64,000 nt of DNA from Schistocerca nitens (taxonomy: Eukaryota; Arthropoda; Insecta; Orthoptera; Acrididae), in contig NC_064619.1 in the NCBI RefSeq assembly GCF_023898315.1, forward strand, positions 304,458,150-304,522,149, read 5' to 3'. Position numbers and translations under genes: made by a program. Of the stretch, positions 35,268 through 47,400 are shown one piece after another; position 1 is the stretch's first letter; each line of letters opens with the position of its first letter. The notes under the pieces are model-generated. The model was given only the letters and a program-made list of their open reading frames with translations. It ran no database searches and had not been told where the DNA came from.

Positions 35268-35656
35268 TTGGTCATTTCTTTCACGTTCTCCATCAGTTTT
35301 CCTTTATTCTCTGAGTCGAACGCTTTCTTGAGATCTATGAAGAGTGCGTAGTACTTTCCTCTTTGATGTCTTACTTTGCCTTCTATCTGGTCCGTAAAGT
35401 ATTTGACTGCCTGTGTCGTGCTCCTGCCCTTTTTAAACCCAAATCACCATTCAGGGGTGTTTCCGTCGTCTGTGTAGAGTAGTCTTTTGTTGAGTATTTT
35501 GGTAAGTATTATGAAGGAAGCGTTTTCTAGTGTCTCTGCTCTGAACGAGTCCGGGCATGCTCTGTCTCCCTTCCCTTTGTACAGGACGTTTACTGTCGCC
35601 TTTTCTCAGATCTCAAGGATTCTTCCTGTCTTGTAGGCACTTTCCATCGGGTTCTT

Positions 35657-37145
35657 CCATATCTACATCTACATCTACATGATTAGTCTGCAATTCACAT
35701 TTAAGTGCTTGGCAGAGGGTTCATCGAACCACAATCATACTGTCTCCCTACCATTCCACTCCCGAACAGCGCGCAGGAATAGCGAACACCTAAGCCTTTC
35801 TGTTCGAGCTCTGATTTCTCTTATTTTATTTTGATGATCATTCCTACCTATGTAGGTTGGACTCAACAAAATATTTTCGCATTCGGAAGAGAAAGTTGGT
35901 GACTGAAATTTCAAATAGATCTCGCCGCGATGAAAAACGTCTTTGCTTTAATGACTTCGATCCCAACTCGCGTATCTGCCACACTCTCTCCCCTATTACG
36001 TGATAATACAAAACGAGCTGCCCTTTTTTGCACCCTTTCGATGTCCTCCGTCAATCCCACCTGGTAAGGATCCCACTCCGCGCAGCAATATTCTAACAGA
36101 GGACGAACGAGTGTAGTGTAAGCTGTCTCTTTAGTAGACTTGTTGCATCTTCTAAGTGTCCTGCCAATGAAACGCAACCTTTGGCTCGCCTGCCCCACAA
36201 TATTGTCTATGTGGTCTTTCCAACTGAAGTTGTTCGTAATTTTAACACCCAGGTACTTAGTTGAATTGACAGCCTTGAGAATTGTACTATTTATCGAGTA
36301 ATCGAATTCCAACGGATTTCTTTTGGAACTCATGTGGATCACCTCACACTTTTCGTTATTTAGCGTCAACTGCCACCTGCCACACCATACGGCAATCTTT
36401 TTTAAATCGCTTTGCAACTGATACTGGTCTTCGGATGACCTTACTAGACGGTAAATTACAGCATCATCTGCGAACAACCTAAGAGAACTGCTCAGATTGT
36501 CACCCAGGTCATTTATATAGGTCAGGAACAGCAGAGGTCCCAGGACTCTTCCCTGGGGAACACCTGATATCACTTCAGTTTTACTCGATGATTTGCCGTC
36601 TATTACTACGAACTGCGACCTTCCTGACAGGAAATCACGAATCCAGTCGCACAACTGAGACGATACCCCATAGGCCCGCAGCTTGATTAGAAGTCGCTTG
36701 TGAGGAACGGTGTCAAAAGCTTTCCGGAAATCTAGAAATACGGAATTAATTTGAGATCCCCTGTCGATAGCCGCCATTACTTCGTGCGAATAAAGAGCTA
36801 GCTGCGTTGCACAAGAACGATGTTTTCTGAAACCATGGTGATTACGTATCAATAGATCGTTCCCTTCGAGGTTCAAAAAATGGTTCAAATGGCTCTGAGC
36901 ACTATGGGACTTAACATCGCAGGTCATCAGTCCCCTATAACTTAGAACTACTTAAACCTAACTAACATAAGGACATCACACACATCCATGCCCGAGGCAG
37001 GATTCGAACCTGCGACCGTAGCGGTCGCGAGGTTCCAGACTGAAGCGCCTAGAACCGCTCGGCCACCAGCGACCGGCCCCTTCGAGGTGATTCATAATGT
37101 TTGAATACAGTATATGCTCCACGCTGTTAATGGAGTGTTTGCGAT
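35657..37145 (-). mobile_element. CR1/Jockey-type LINE, 5'-truncated, interrupted by a SINE
   Basis: An open minus-strand frame (35911 to the SINE boundary near 36870) encodes the finger and palm of a non-LTR reverse transcriptase. Its blocks are GFRKHRSCATQL, VFLDFRKAFDTVPH, GVPQGRVLGPLLFL, LRLFADDAVIYR (catalytic aspartates intact), KYLGVKI and a C-terminal RRCNKSTKE-type region. The protein resumes beyond the SINE as NSVEHILYSNIMNHLE, ending near 37145, so the endonuclease and ORF1 are lost by 5' truncation. The 3' end is a short (GATGTA)n-type tail at 35657-35680, as in CR1-like elements. It was inserted into the older LINE-2. Confidence 0.88.
36873..37077 (-). mobile_element. SINE-A, full length, inside the CR1-type LINE
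   Basis: Minus-strand copy with an exact 11-bp duplication CCCTTCGAGGT at 36862-36872 and 37078-37088. It interrupts the LINE reading frame between MNHLEG and NDLLIRNHHG, so it is younger than the LINE insertion. Confidence 0.95.
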
Positions 37146-37256
37146 GTTTTGTGTACGTGCTGTCTGGACCCGAAGCTTTCTTGTTTCTTCCTCGCTCGAT
37201 TGCTCGTCTGAGTTCGGTAGTTGTTGTTAATTCGGAGTAGTGTGAGGCTAATGTGA
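37146..37256 (-). mobile_element. LINE-2, upstream reverse-transcriptase segment
   Basis: Minus-strand ELRRAIERGRNKKASGPDS is the standard GPD block that opens LINE reverse transcriptases. Its natural continuation (TVNVLYKGKGD...) is found at 35.6 kb, beyond the CR1-type LINE. It stops at the edge of the GC-rich island near 37256. Confidence 0.55.
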
Positions 37257-37359
37257 AGAGGAAGAGACGAGTTAGCCGGCGCGCGCCCCTCCGAACAGCC
37301 GGGCTGCCATTACGCGCAGGGCTGGCCTCTCTCGCCCCGCTCGCGGCCCAATGGCCGTC

Positions 37360-37413
<54 letters not shown>

Positions 37414-37770
37414 CGAGAGGGAGAGAGACGGACGCGCCGCGCCGGCCGGTGTGTAAATTTCCAAAGTGCGCGCCGTGCGAGCGGCCTAATAAGCAGGTAA
37501 TTAGGCCGGGATTAGCAGATGCACCAGGCCGGGCAGGCCGCGGCTGCAGCTGCCGGCGAGCGGGGCCGCTCCGCTCCGACTTCCTGCGGCGGGCGCCGCG
37601 CCGGTAGCCAGAGGCCGCTGCCCGCACCTGCCGGCCCGCCTAACGAGCCCCTCTCTGCAACAGAAATTAGGCGGCGGCAGTAGTCTAGCACCCACTTCTG
37701 GGATTAGCGGCCGTGTTCCCGCAGCAGCAGGAAGCGCCGCTCACCCGGACAATAGTCTACTTTTACGGGG
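37257..37770. promoter_or_regulatory. GC-rich island with homeodomain-type sites, candidate enhancer or CpG island
   Basis: About 500 bp of very GC- and CpG-rich sequence amid AT-rich repeats. Visible sites: GGATTA (Bicoid/Otx type) at 37509-37514 and 37701-37706, TAATTA at 37498-37503 preceded by CAGG, TAATAA near 37488, AAATTAGG near 37664, and E-boxes CAGCTG (37547-37552) and CACCTG (37625-37630). A (GA)n tract, a GAGA-factor-like substrate, lies at 37363-37429. CTCTCTGCAACAG near 37650-37663 also resembles a splice acceptor, so a terminal or internal exon is possible. No family-matching protein was read. It may serve FoxB or another gene outside the window. Confidence 0.4.
37363..37429. 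repeat. (GA)n microsatellite
   Basis: About 23 perfect GA units, then an imperfect gcgagagcgagagg extension. It creates spurious Ser/Leu-repeat and Arg/Glu-repeat frames. Confidence 0.95.
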
Positions 37771-38260
37771 ACGAGGTAAAAAAAAAAAACTTCTCAGACT
37801 CATACAGAGATATGTTTGGGATCTATAAATGGACCTGTAACTGTTATACTAGCAGCAGTGAGCAAATCTCCTCATTATGACATTGATGGGCCAACTGGCA
37901 ACGACCGATTGGCGTGTCACCCTTTGCCAATGACGTCCGTCGTGCGAGAGGCGTTGCGTTAGCACACAACACTCTCGTCCGCTGTCAGCTTTCTTGATCT
38001 TGGAGTCACTACTTCTCACTCAAGCGGTTCCTCAATCGGCATCACGAAGCTGAGTGCAAACCGGGCCAGTCCTCCTTTCGAGGAAAAATCCCTGACAATA
38101 TTGGGAATCGAACCGGATACGCTGACCACTGTGTTACGAAGGTAAATAGTAATAGCTGTAGTAGAAGTAGTAGTAGTAGTAGTAATTGTTGCTGTTGTTT
38201 GCTCATCCATCAATCACTTTTACAAGGAAAATGGACATGTCTTGGAATTATAGTTTAAGA
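37771..38260. other. Intergenic with possible tRNA-like remnant
   Basis: On the minus strand, gggaatcgaaccggatac...gctgaccac near 38103-38130 resembles a SINE B box and head, but no body could be matched. A (TAG)n run lies at 38158-38184. No gene seen. Confidence 0.3.
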
Positions 38261-38600
38261 ACAAAAGGGGAAAAAAAACCGGACAACTGCGAGTAGGATC
38301 TGCTCTCTGGGGGTTCCGTACAAACTTAATTATGTATACAGATAGTTCATCTTTGTCCTTTCATGAGTGAGTTTGCGAGTATCAAGTGACATAAATGGCC
38401 GTACTGCATTAACTTAGAAGCTTAAATTTTTTACACTGAGAAAGTGTCGTAGACCTTAGTACGTGACACAAATTTCAACTTGAGACTTCTACTCGTTCCC
38501 GAGAAAAAGGGGGCTTAACAAACGGACAGACAGACGGACAACAAAGTGATCCTGTACGGGTTTCCTGTTTCCGAACGAGATACGGAAGCCTAATATATGC
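38261..38600 (+). repeat. Interspersed repeat of unknown class
   Basis: The strings ttcaacttgagacttctac, gagaaaaagggggctt, acggacagacagacggacaacaaagtgatcctgta and cgagatacggaagcctaa match, from memory, a repeat widespread in insect genomes. No ends, duplications or coding part could be defined here. Confidence 0.4.
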
Positions 38601-38701
38601 ATTTACATACTTAAGACTCTAATTTGACAAAGCTGACACGTGTAAAAATATAGACATCCTATGGCACTGTTGAATGGCATATTCAGGAGGGGGAGGTTCA
38701 A

Positions 38702-38895
38702 AATGGTTCAAATGGCTCTGAGCACTATGCGACTTAACTTCTGAGGTCATCAGTCGCCTAGAACTTAGAACTACTTAAACCTAACTAACATAAGGAAATC
38801 ACACACATCCATGCCCGAGGCAGGATTCGAACCTGCGACCGTAGCGATCGCTTGGCTCCAGACTGTAGCGCCTAGAACCGCACGGCCACTCCGGG
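38702..38895 (-). mobile_element. SINE-A, nearly full length
   Basis: Minus-strand copy from aatggttcaaatggctctgag to ggccactccgg, with B box and body hairpin intact. The flanks are purine-rich (gggaggttca / gggaggagg), so a duplication cannot be defined confidently. Confidence 0.88.
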
Positions 38896-40859
38896 AGGAG
38901 GAGGGTGGCAGACGGTGTTCAGCTGCCTTTCGGAAGGGGTGTTCAGCTGCCTCCGTGCACACCATTAACCCGTTCCCTTTCAGATATGTGAGAGCTGTCC
39001 CGCACGTATATCTGCGGAGAGCAGCTGATTGCAATGAATACGTGTATAACCTATTTTTAAGTTGCATAATGATGAGAAACGGAACAGCGCCATGGGAGTC
39101 GCCAGCTGAATGCAACCATACGTAGGATGCATCAACATCAACAGTGCCATACGCCCTCACTTCATGGAACACTGTGCAGAGATTTGCTACTCAAACCAGG
39201 ACATTCGCGCAAAGACTGACGAACAGGAACTTTACCACCTCTCGTCCCCTCGCTGGTCAAATAATGGCAGTGAAAATTCCATTCGCCACCAGCACTCGAA
39301 CCGGCTGACAGACGAGTCGAGTACCCTCACATAGGCGTGCCTTAGCGATTCGGTAACGCAGGCGGCTGTGGTACAGGCATTCCGCCATAACCTTATAGTA
39401 GGAACTATCCCAGCATTTACTTCGAGTAAATTAGTGAGACCATAGGAAAACCTGAATTAGGATGGTCGGATTAGGACTGGAGCCGAGTGCAAGGCAGTCT
39501 GTTCATAATAGTCCAACCTCTTTCGGGTCACCACCGGTGTACAAACTGTTTTGCAAAGAAGTTATGTAATAATATAAAAATCAAGTGCTATAGTCGTCAT
39601 ATTAGACGCACTATACATAAATTATTTCATAAAGAAACATTACACACACTGTCTGCTGACGTCAAGGCCATAGCGACGAAATTTGTTTCAGTTTTCTGTA
39701 TTGCGACCCATTTGCTTCTCTGAAAAACTGAGTCAGCATCCCTCTATAATGAGTGAGATGCTGAATTCAGAAAGACGACAAGGTGTTAATATTATACATT
39801 GAAGATCTCTGAGAATAACATTTTACAGAAAAGAAAGAGAAAAAAACATACTGCGAGGATCTTACGTTAAGTGACACGTGTTATAATATCATTGTTACTT
39901 ATCTGTGTTACAGCTTTCATGAAACCCCTACTCTGTGTTTCAAACTAGTGCTACACTGTACTGATACGTACTGTGCAAATAATGTAAGCAAGCTGCTGAT
40001 TTGATCTGTACATTGTTTCCTCTATGTGACTGCTTGTGTTTCGTTCAATTGATATTCATTACAGCAAGTTGCCAATTACCTGGGTGCGAATTAATCGTCT
40101 GTAGACTGGTGAGTTTTGAGGAAAAATGGAAGAACAAAGCAATGTATTCTATGATAATAAGAACGAATATTTTTGTTTAGAATGCAAACTTATGGTTGTA
40201 AAGAAGTAGCTGACGAAAATATCCACGAGCGGTTGAATAGCAATCCCAGTGGACTGGCATCTGTGCAGATAAATGACGCAGATAGAGTGAACAAAGTGTG
40301 TTCGATGGAGGAAGAGAGAAAGGACAGAGCAAAAGAAAAACCTGTTACCACGAACACGCTAAGACTATACCAATGTTTCTGGCTCTCCGGAAAATAAGCA
40401 CCTTCGTCAGGAAAAAAGGGAATGAAAACCAGGACATGAAAGTGGACAGTTATTTCCCAAAAGTTAACTGAAAGGAGACGATGCGAAATACAATGCATTT
40501 TAAATGAAATTTTATGAAGAAGTTGTCAATTTGTGGCCACTGCTGCTTCAGTAATTAAGTTGTATTTCAAAGGGTAGCATCATCTGTAAGTACAGTAAAC
40601 AATAGATTCCGGTAAAATGTGCCTATTTTAGATTGTCTGTGTTGTCGGTTATCGGTGCAGAGCCCGTTCCGCATTAACTCAGATAGGTGGGTGTTTTGCT
40701 CTACTTTCATACAATTATTTACTTTGAACTGGACGAGAAAATGTTAAAATTGAAGGTAGCCAGTAGAAATTGAGGGTATATATATATGTGTGTGTGTGTA
40801 ATAGGGAATGCAACGAGCTGGCGAGGCAACTGAGGATGTGTGGTTCCTGGTTGCCACTG
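38896..40859. other. Intergenic with SINE scraps
   Basis: A SINE-G-like scrap (aaaacctgaattaggatggtcgg) lies near 39448-39472, and a tRNA-like minus-strand stretch (accagcactcgaaccggc) near 39288-39305. Otherwise nothing is recognised. The small frames at 40173-40498 have no domain. Confidence 0.3.
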
Positions 40860-40863
40860 ACTT

Positions 40864-41338
40864 TCAAACGTCCCCTTGGAAAAATTATGAATGACTGTGC
40901 TGGTAAACCTCTTATGTTATTTGGTTTTCAAACAGCTGAGCAAAACTGAACGTACTCAGACATTTCTCTTTTTACTTATTCTGATCATCACTAAACTGAC
41001 ACACAATATTTTTAGCGCAACGAAATTAGGCTTTCAATAGTCCCCATAAAAGAATGGCCCTGACTAACAATAATCTATACCTTTCATGAATCACTTACCT
41101 CACAAAAATGTTCGTTACTCGAACTACTGCAATACAGCGGCCAGCTAAATAAAAGGTTTTAACTACTGAAGGCACTAACTAACTCGAACTACTGCAATAC
41201 AGCGAGCGCCAATACTGCCAGCTAAATAAAAGAGTCTAACCACTGAAGGCACTAACTACTGACAGGCACAGTTAGCAAATGAAAGATTTTGATAGAGAAC
41301 AAACAATGTATTTACCTTAATAGTGTTCAAAAGTCATC

Positions 41339-41392
<54 letters not shown>

Positions 41393-41677
41393 CAGTTCAT
41401 GAAATCCAGTCTTACAAATTTCCTTTTTCTGACGGACACACGTCCAGATCGTCCGCTCTCAAAGCTCTGCCATCTCTCTCCCCACATCCACCACTGCTGG
41501 CGGCTCACCTCCAACTGCGCAACGCTATGCGCTGTTCTCATCCAGCTGCCAAACACTACAATAGCGAATATTCCAACAATGCCAACCAGCCACAGATTGC
41601 ACACAGCACAGTCAGTGATTTTCATACAGAGCGCTACGTGGCGTTACCAACATAAAAACCTAAACAGCCTACTTACA
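40864..41677 (+). mobile_element. Probable solo LTR, copy 1
   Basis: Shares almost its whole length with the copy at 58646-59343 in the same orientation. It is bounded by TC...CA (TG...CA in the sister copy) and flanked by a 4-bp duplication ACTT at 40860-40863 and 41678-41681, consistent with an LTR-retrotransposon integrase product. No internal coding region or second LTR is adjacent, so it is a fossil solo LTR. The difference in length comes largely from a (TA)n expansion at 41340-41390. Gypsy and BEL kin cannot be told apart here. Confidence 0.65.
41340..41390. repeat. (TA)n microsatellite within the LTR
   Basis: About 25 TA units, at the place where the sister copy has only tatata near 59037. 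Confidence 0.95.
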
Positions 41678-41681
41678 ACTT

Positions 41682-41984
41682 CAGTATGAAATATTGTCCT
41701 AGCTGGTACAAATGTGTTTGAAGAGTAAACTTTTATATTTAGCACACGTCTAAATTGGCTCCGCTTTCCCATCTTCCATGGGTGACTAATTGGACACATG
41801 TAATAACATTTTGCTGCTGACGTAAGACATCTAATGTGCCGTTAAGGCCGAAGGCTCCTAATCATAAATTTGTAATTATCTCGTAGACGGCTAGTGTGCG
41901 GACCTATGTTTACTGCAATGATTTTTTTGTCATATACTTTCATCCGTGTGAGCTTTCGTTATTAATTATGGTGCACCTTGCGTA
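41682..41984. other. Intergenic, nothing recognised
   Basis: No gene or repeat family seen between the LTR and the following LINE fragment. Confidence 0.3.
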
Positions 41985-42745
41985 CAGTGTACTGTTTCCT
42001 GACGGCCATGTGACTGTAGCCGAGGCTGAAGAGGACATAGCTTAAATGTTTAGAAAACTAGTGAGGGAATACGAGGTACTGCATTTCGAGATGAATGTTA
42101 AGAATCACAGTGAGTGGACGTAATTAAAAAAAGCGAAGAAAGGAGCTGTTAAAAATATAGTTCATACACTGATAGTGGATGGAAGGGATGCTCTAGATGT
42201 ATACAGTGGAATAACAAAGCAAAGTTCAAAATTAAGCAGCTATATCCAGTTTTATGAAATGGTAGTATCTCCAGTGTTACAGAGAAGCGAATTTATGAGT
42301 GTTTTTTTTTTTTGTGTGGAATGTACTGTGTCAGAAGAGGAAGAAGTGCGGACACTGACAGATGAATGTCAAATGAAAGAAAAATACCACCAAACGGTTA
42401 TGATGTATTCAAGACGGAGTTGCAAAACCTCTATAATGGACAGGATAAAGATTAAAGAGATCAAGCAAATGATGGAAACAGGTTCAAAATTGGTAGAGGA
42501 GGTAGGAAGGAGACAACTAGAATGGTATCGGTGAATGATACATGAACTGTAACAGAATATTTCAGAAAGAATGGGTATGAATGCCCCCAGGAAGAAGGAA
42601 AAGAGGTAGATCTTGAGCGGGCTAGAATTTAGGAACTGTTAAGGCCGCGCAGGAAAAACGATTGACAGAAGATACTTCTGCAGATAAAGAATGACGGCGA
42701 CAGGGTTGTAGTAGCCCGCCAACGATAATGCTGTAAAACAAACTT
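41985..42745 (+). mobile_element. LINE reverse-transcriptase C-terminal fragment
   Basis: The plus-strand reading begins in the degraded catalytic region (DGHVTVAEAEEDIA, then RKLVREYEVLHFEMNVK). It passes through YEMVVSPVLQRS, and ends with the typical LINE C-terminal block DRIKIKEIKQMMETGSKLVE...GRRQLEWYR and a PRKKEKR remnant. The longest open part is 42175-42534. A poly-T run near 42303 and several frame breaks mark it as a relic. The 3' end is not defined. Confidence 0.65.
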
Positions 42746-44469
42746 TGTAACATATAATGTTTGAATGGTTTGCCATCAACATAAAGTCATCAAAATTTGG
42801 TGAAGGTTAATAAGCAGACGGCTTTCTTATTTTTAAGGTGTCAGACATTCGGTTTGCTTTATGCTGTCCACCCACCTCTTCCTTCTCCGTGCTAAGCTTT
42901 TAATCTATGCGTAACTACTACGCCCAAGGTCTCCTATTGACAACTGCTACCTTGTTGCACCTCCTCTACTGTTCCTACCAGTGTCACATTAACTACTCCC
43001 GGACGCTTAAGTGGATGTCCCACTGACCTGTCTCTTCTTCTGCTTCTACCACTTACTTTTTCTTTAATCATTTATTTTTATTACTTCTTCATTTCGAAGT
43101 TCCTCTGAACTCTGAACACGCCAACGGTAACTTAAAGGCATTTTGCAGCGCGCGCAGACAGACGCTGCAGTTTCGAAGAGAGACTGGTGCCAAATTCCAT
43201 CTTCGACGTGCGAAGTAGCATCTGTCTACAAAAGCTGCAGAGTACTTGATGTTACCAGCAGCATTTCTGAATACGTGTTGTAAACTGTATCTGGCTACAA
43301 AACAGGAAAAAAAATTACGTGCTAATTTACTTTCATCCAGCCTGTTCACAATATTTACAGTGTGAAGCAGTTGTATATTGGAAAGAACTGACTTTGTGCG
43401 GTATTTTTACTTCATAAGGTTCTGCAGAATGAGATTAAACGTAAAACGTAGTTTACCTCTAAATTATTTTGTAAATATTAACTATCATGTATGTTGTCTG
43501 AATATTAAGTTAACTCAGATTACAACCAAAGAAAAAAAAAAAAAAGCAAAGGTTAATGTCCGCCGACGACCATCACTGAGACGGAGTACAAACCCGATTT
43601 GGATAAGGATGAGGAACGAAAGCGTTCGTTTCCTTGTCGAAGCAAATAGCCTGATATTTGCCTCAAGCGATGTAAGAAAATAAGGGAATGGCCGAACAGA
43701 TATCTGAAGCGACGTCCTCTCGAACCTGAGTCCAGTGTGGTAACCGCTGAAACACGTTATTCTTTTCTTTTTTTTTGAAAAAAGAAAAAAAGAGGGCTCC
43801 ATCCTTCCCCATAGCCCCACCTTACACTCGCCAAATGCGTTTCCATTATCCAAGACATACTGCGTAGCTGTCCTTTCGGAATTTTTCCTTTGGTCCGTCG
43901 GCGTTCCAAAAAAATTAGTATCAGAAAAACGAATAATGTTTACTGCCACTTCTTAGTCCCCGATCAAACAAAGAGGGTAGTTAGATAAAGAAAATTAGTT
44001 CTACACCTATTCACACACATAGCAAAAAATGAAATACTAACAGTAAATGAAATAATTACTTATATTGCATATAATTTCCCTTTCAACATTTTTCTACTCC
44101 TGCAGCAGCATTCAGATGAAACCAAACTTAGGAAATAATCTGCGTCTCAGTATACCGGCCTCCATACCGACAAGCTGGACATCGCACTTCATGTTAAAAA
44201 AAGAAAGTAATTCCAAGTAATGTTTTATTTCCCTTGAGGTGCACCTATGTGCTTCTTTGGATAAGAATGAATCTCGAACCAAAGTGCTGGGTGTAAGTGC
44301 TAAAAACTTTTTTTAAAGATTTTGCTGTACTTGCTTCATAACTTTTCCGTATTATCCAGTGCTCTTAAAACAGATAATCTACTCAGTCTCCTGTCGATGG
44401 CTTGCTGTTTTTACAAATACATTACACGAAACGCCCCAATAGCCACGAATGACTATCATTTTCTTGTGA
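42746..44469. other. Intergenic desert
   Basis: No gene recognised. Overlapping frames near 43378-43949 cross homopolymer runs and show no domain. A degenerate minus-strand SINE-head-like scrap (tcgaacctgagtccagtgtgg) lies at 43723-43743. Confidence 0.3.
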
Positions 44470-44483
44470 GGGGGGGGGGGGGG
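44470..44483. repeat. Poly-G tract
   Basis: Uninterrupted G14, potentially able to form a G-quadruplex and prone to sequencing length error. Confidence 0.9.
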
Positions 44484-47400
44484 ATAATGTCCAATCCAGT
44501 ATCCTCATCTCTTCCACCGAGACATTTGCGACAGTTCTGTTGATAAGTGCATGTCTCTTCCGCGTTCAATTCCAGGTTGGGTGCTGTTTCCCGTAAGTAA
44601 AAGAGGGTGCGACTCTATGCACGACCTGACTTTCCTCATAATAAACAGTGTCTGCCAGTTGTATTTTAAAACTCTTCTCTCTAGTAATGATAATGGCCGC
44701 TGCTACGTCTTACCATCGACAACGCACATCTGTGAGGAGTTCTTTTTCGTGGTTATTTCCGCGTGCATTCTCCCAGCTTCTGCTTGTAAACTTTAACAAC
44801 CTAGGATGGAGTGCGGAGGTAATTGACAACTATCCATGTATATGTGCCGTTGACTTCCGTAAATAACTGTCCTCTAAACAATTGGTATGAATACAGTCAA
44901 ACCCTTCTACTCGCTGAGTCAAATGGATGGCAGGTTGCACACTGGGTGACTGCCAAGAAAAATATCCAGTTGGTGGTGAAGTTGTCTCGACGTGATAAAA
45001 TTCTCCAGATTTTCCTTAAATAAATGGCCAAACAATGTTTCGCGCTGGGTAATTCCCCCCCCCCCCCCTCCCCCTCCCACAACCTTCTTTACAAAGAGGG
45101 AAACCGCCTCGTTCACACAGCTTACAGCCAGTAACAGAATTTGCTAATTTATTCCGGATGCCTCCTGTTTGTATTCTCCTATATCCTCTTCAGATATACA
45201 ACATATTATGTCAATTTACATGATGAATCAGTACGAACTTTATTGCTATCCTGTGAGGAGCTTCTCTAAGCTGTTTGAAGTGTTTCGGCACATGCAACTT
45301 ATACCATCTGGCACCTTATTATCGAGTAATTTAGTAGTCGTTTATTACACTTTACTTTTTCCGCGATAGGACATTACCAAGAAAATTGTTTCACTTAATT
45401 AACCAATTATTGTTTCCCGACAGCAGGCGCCCACAGTTGATCTTGACAGGCGGGGAAAACGAGCAATACTTACCTGAAAAATAGCGTTGGTAAAGTCAAT
45501 CCATGATACATCGCTGTACAGTTTGTCAGGATCATGGAGGTCAACATTCTGAGCAGCTGCTGTAAAGGTACAGTATTGAAATAAGTAATTCGTTTTTGAT
45601 TTAATGCAAATTCATTTAAAGCTAAGTGATGGTAGAAGAAATATATTAAATTTTAATAAACTTTAGGTTACTCATACAAAGACATCGTAGACCTTATGCT
45701 TGTGTAATGAACATACTCGGGCAACAACTCAGGAAAATTTCGTATTTGCTTGTAGAGTGTACGTTCACTTTAACGATGTGTAATAATACAAACTCGCAGG
45801 AATGCGATCGGTGAATACCGTTGCCAAATCCCAATGGTGAAACTCGTTTTCCTCAAGATCGTGTATGAAAATATCAAACCACAGACATCTGGCTCCCAAT
45901 AATTCCTCTTAAGGGAGGCAAATTTCCGGGGGACTATTTGTAGCATTTGTTTCATAAACACACAACCATTTCTGGAACAGAGACACGCAGTTACGTCACT
46001 CTGAGGCAATAATTTACTTGATGTGTCTAAGGGAGCGTGTAGTACATATTATTAATTTCAAATCTCATTCGCTGCAGTTAGACTAGTTTAAAAACCTCTT
46101 TTTATACTTATTCGCTGGAATACTGGTCCACCTTCCCAGTGAACATTAATTTCTTCATATGAAAATGCAAACAATTAATTTTATTTTATCTAAGTTATTT
46201 ATTGGCAAAGTCAAAACATTTCTCGAAATTATCTAGATATGAATATGAAAAGCTTCAAAAGAGTTACGATTTTTATGAATGAACAGACCTGTGGAAAAAA
46301 CAGAGAATTAAATATTAAAATGCCCACAGTCATAGTCATCAAACTAATCCATGTAAAAATTTATTAGTCCTGAACGCAAATGTGTACAAGGTCGACTCTC
46401 AACGATATTTTAATGATATGAAGATGAGTGAAAAATTTGAGTCCAAGACAAATAAATTCTACATCGAAATTAAGATCGCTTAGGTCATAAAACTGATCAT
46501 GTCAAGTCAAATCCGTCGATACTGTAACAAATGGATTTGATTTCCAGAACATGATATAGGTTCCTCAAATCCCATACTCCGACATTATTACAGAAGGGGA
46601 TCTACAAATATGCAGTAAATAACCTTTCCTCATTTCCGAACATTGCTTCAAATTAATGTTCGCAGTAAAGAGCAACTACATGTGGCAATATCATGATCAT
46701 ATTGGTCGAAAAATCAACATTGTAAAGAAATCTACATAGTTTGAAGTAGTAAACTGACTGTAAATACAATATTATTTTCAGAAATGCTTTTGACAAAAAA
46801 AGAGAGAAACGTATAGCTGTAGGTAAAAGAGTAAAATATCACATTGAGTGAAATCACCAGATGAACGTAACCTTTGGAGTGACATTTTGTGAGCACTAGT
46901 GAAACTATTCATGGATTGGTTTTAATTTCATATCTATGTTTCTCCTATGGATGCTCTGACAAGGAACAGGAATTTGCTTTTAAACACAGCGTTTCTTCGA
47001 AGCATCTTTTGTGCGTAAATTATGTCAGCTCGTGTGTTGTAACACAAATAGTTTAGTTTGGTTTTGACATACGGCTTATTTCGTGAAGTTACATCGTTAT
47101 GTTTTTGTACTCTTTTCAGTACAGAATACAAGTAAAAGTCACAGCAGAGAACTGTCACTTTGTTCGCACTACGTCTATTTTGCCTTCGTAAATATATTGC
47201 CGTATTCCAAAATAAACGAACGTACCCTCCACTAGTAAGCACACTATATAAGCTGTATCATTTATACAAACCAGCGAAGAGTAACGGGTGCTTTTATCAA
47301 GGAAGCTATTACATTTCTGGACTGCCGAATAACTTTTAAATTTACTAACTTTTGACTCTACTACGTCCCAACAAGACGTTTTCAGTGAAGTTACTTCTCC

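Larger units (their letters stand above)
33890..35656 (-). mobile_element. Old LINE (LINE-2), reverse-transcriptase 3' part, interrupted
   Basis: Minus-strand translation in broken frames gives reverse-transcriptase blocks in order. They are TVNVLYKGKGD near 35590, GFKKGRSTTQAV near 35430, ALFIDLKKAFDS near 35330, SADDMVIGPAV (catalytic block, both aspartates) near 34850, KYLGTTL near 34200 and LFKAAVVPVVTYE near 34050. It is interrupted by a SINE-B at 35067 and by another repeat at 34224-34675. Its upstream part resumes at 37146-37256 beyond the CR1-type LINE, with AIERGRNKKASGPDS, the GPD-block start of the same enzyme. The clade is not assigned. Confidence 0.65.

Noticed and set aside
35911-36927. 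The 338-residue frame as a host gene
   Set aside because: It is a non-LTR reverse transcriptase with FADD and PQG blocks. Its first residues come from the inserted SINE.
36976-37464. 162-residue minus-strand frame with a long Ser-Leu repeat
   Set aside because: It joins SINE, LINE and a (GA)n microsatellite and is not a gene, although its middle reveals true LINE blocks.
38811-39125. Frames starting MPEAGFEPATVA at several places (33618, 38811, 55558)
   Set aside because: They are translations of the SINE-A tRNA head and recur wherever the SINE does. They are not genes.
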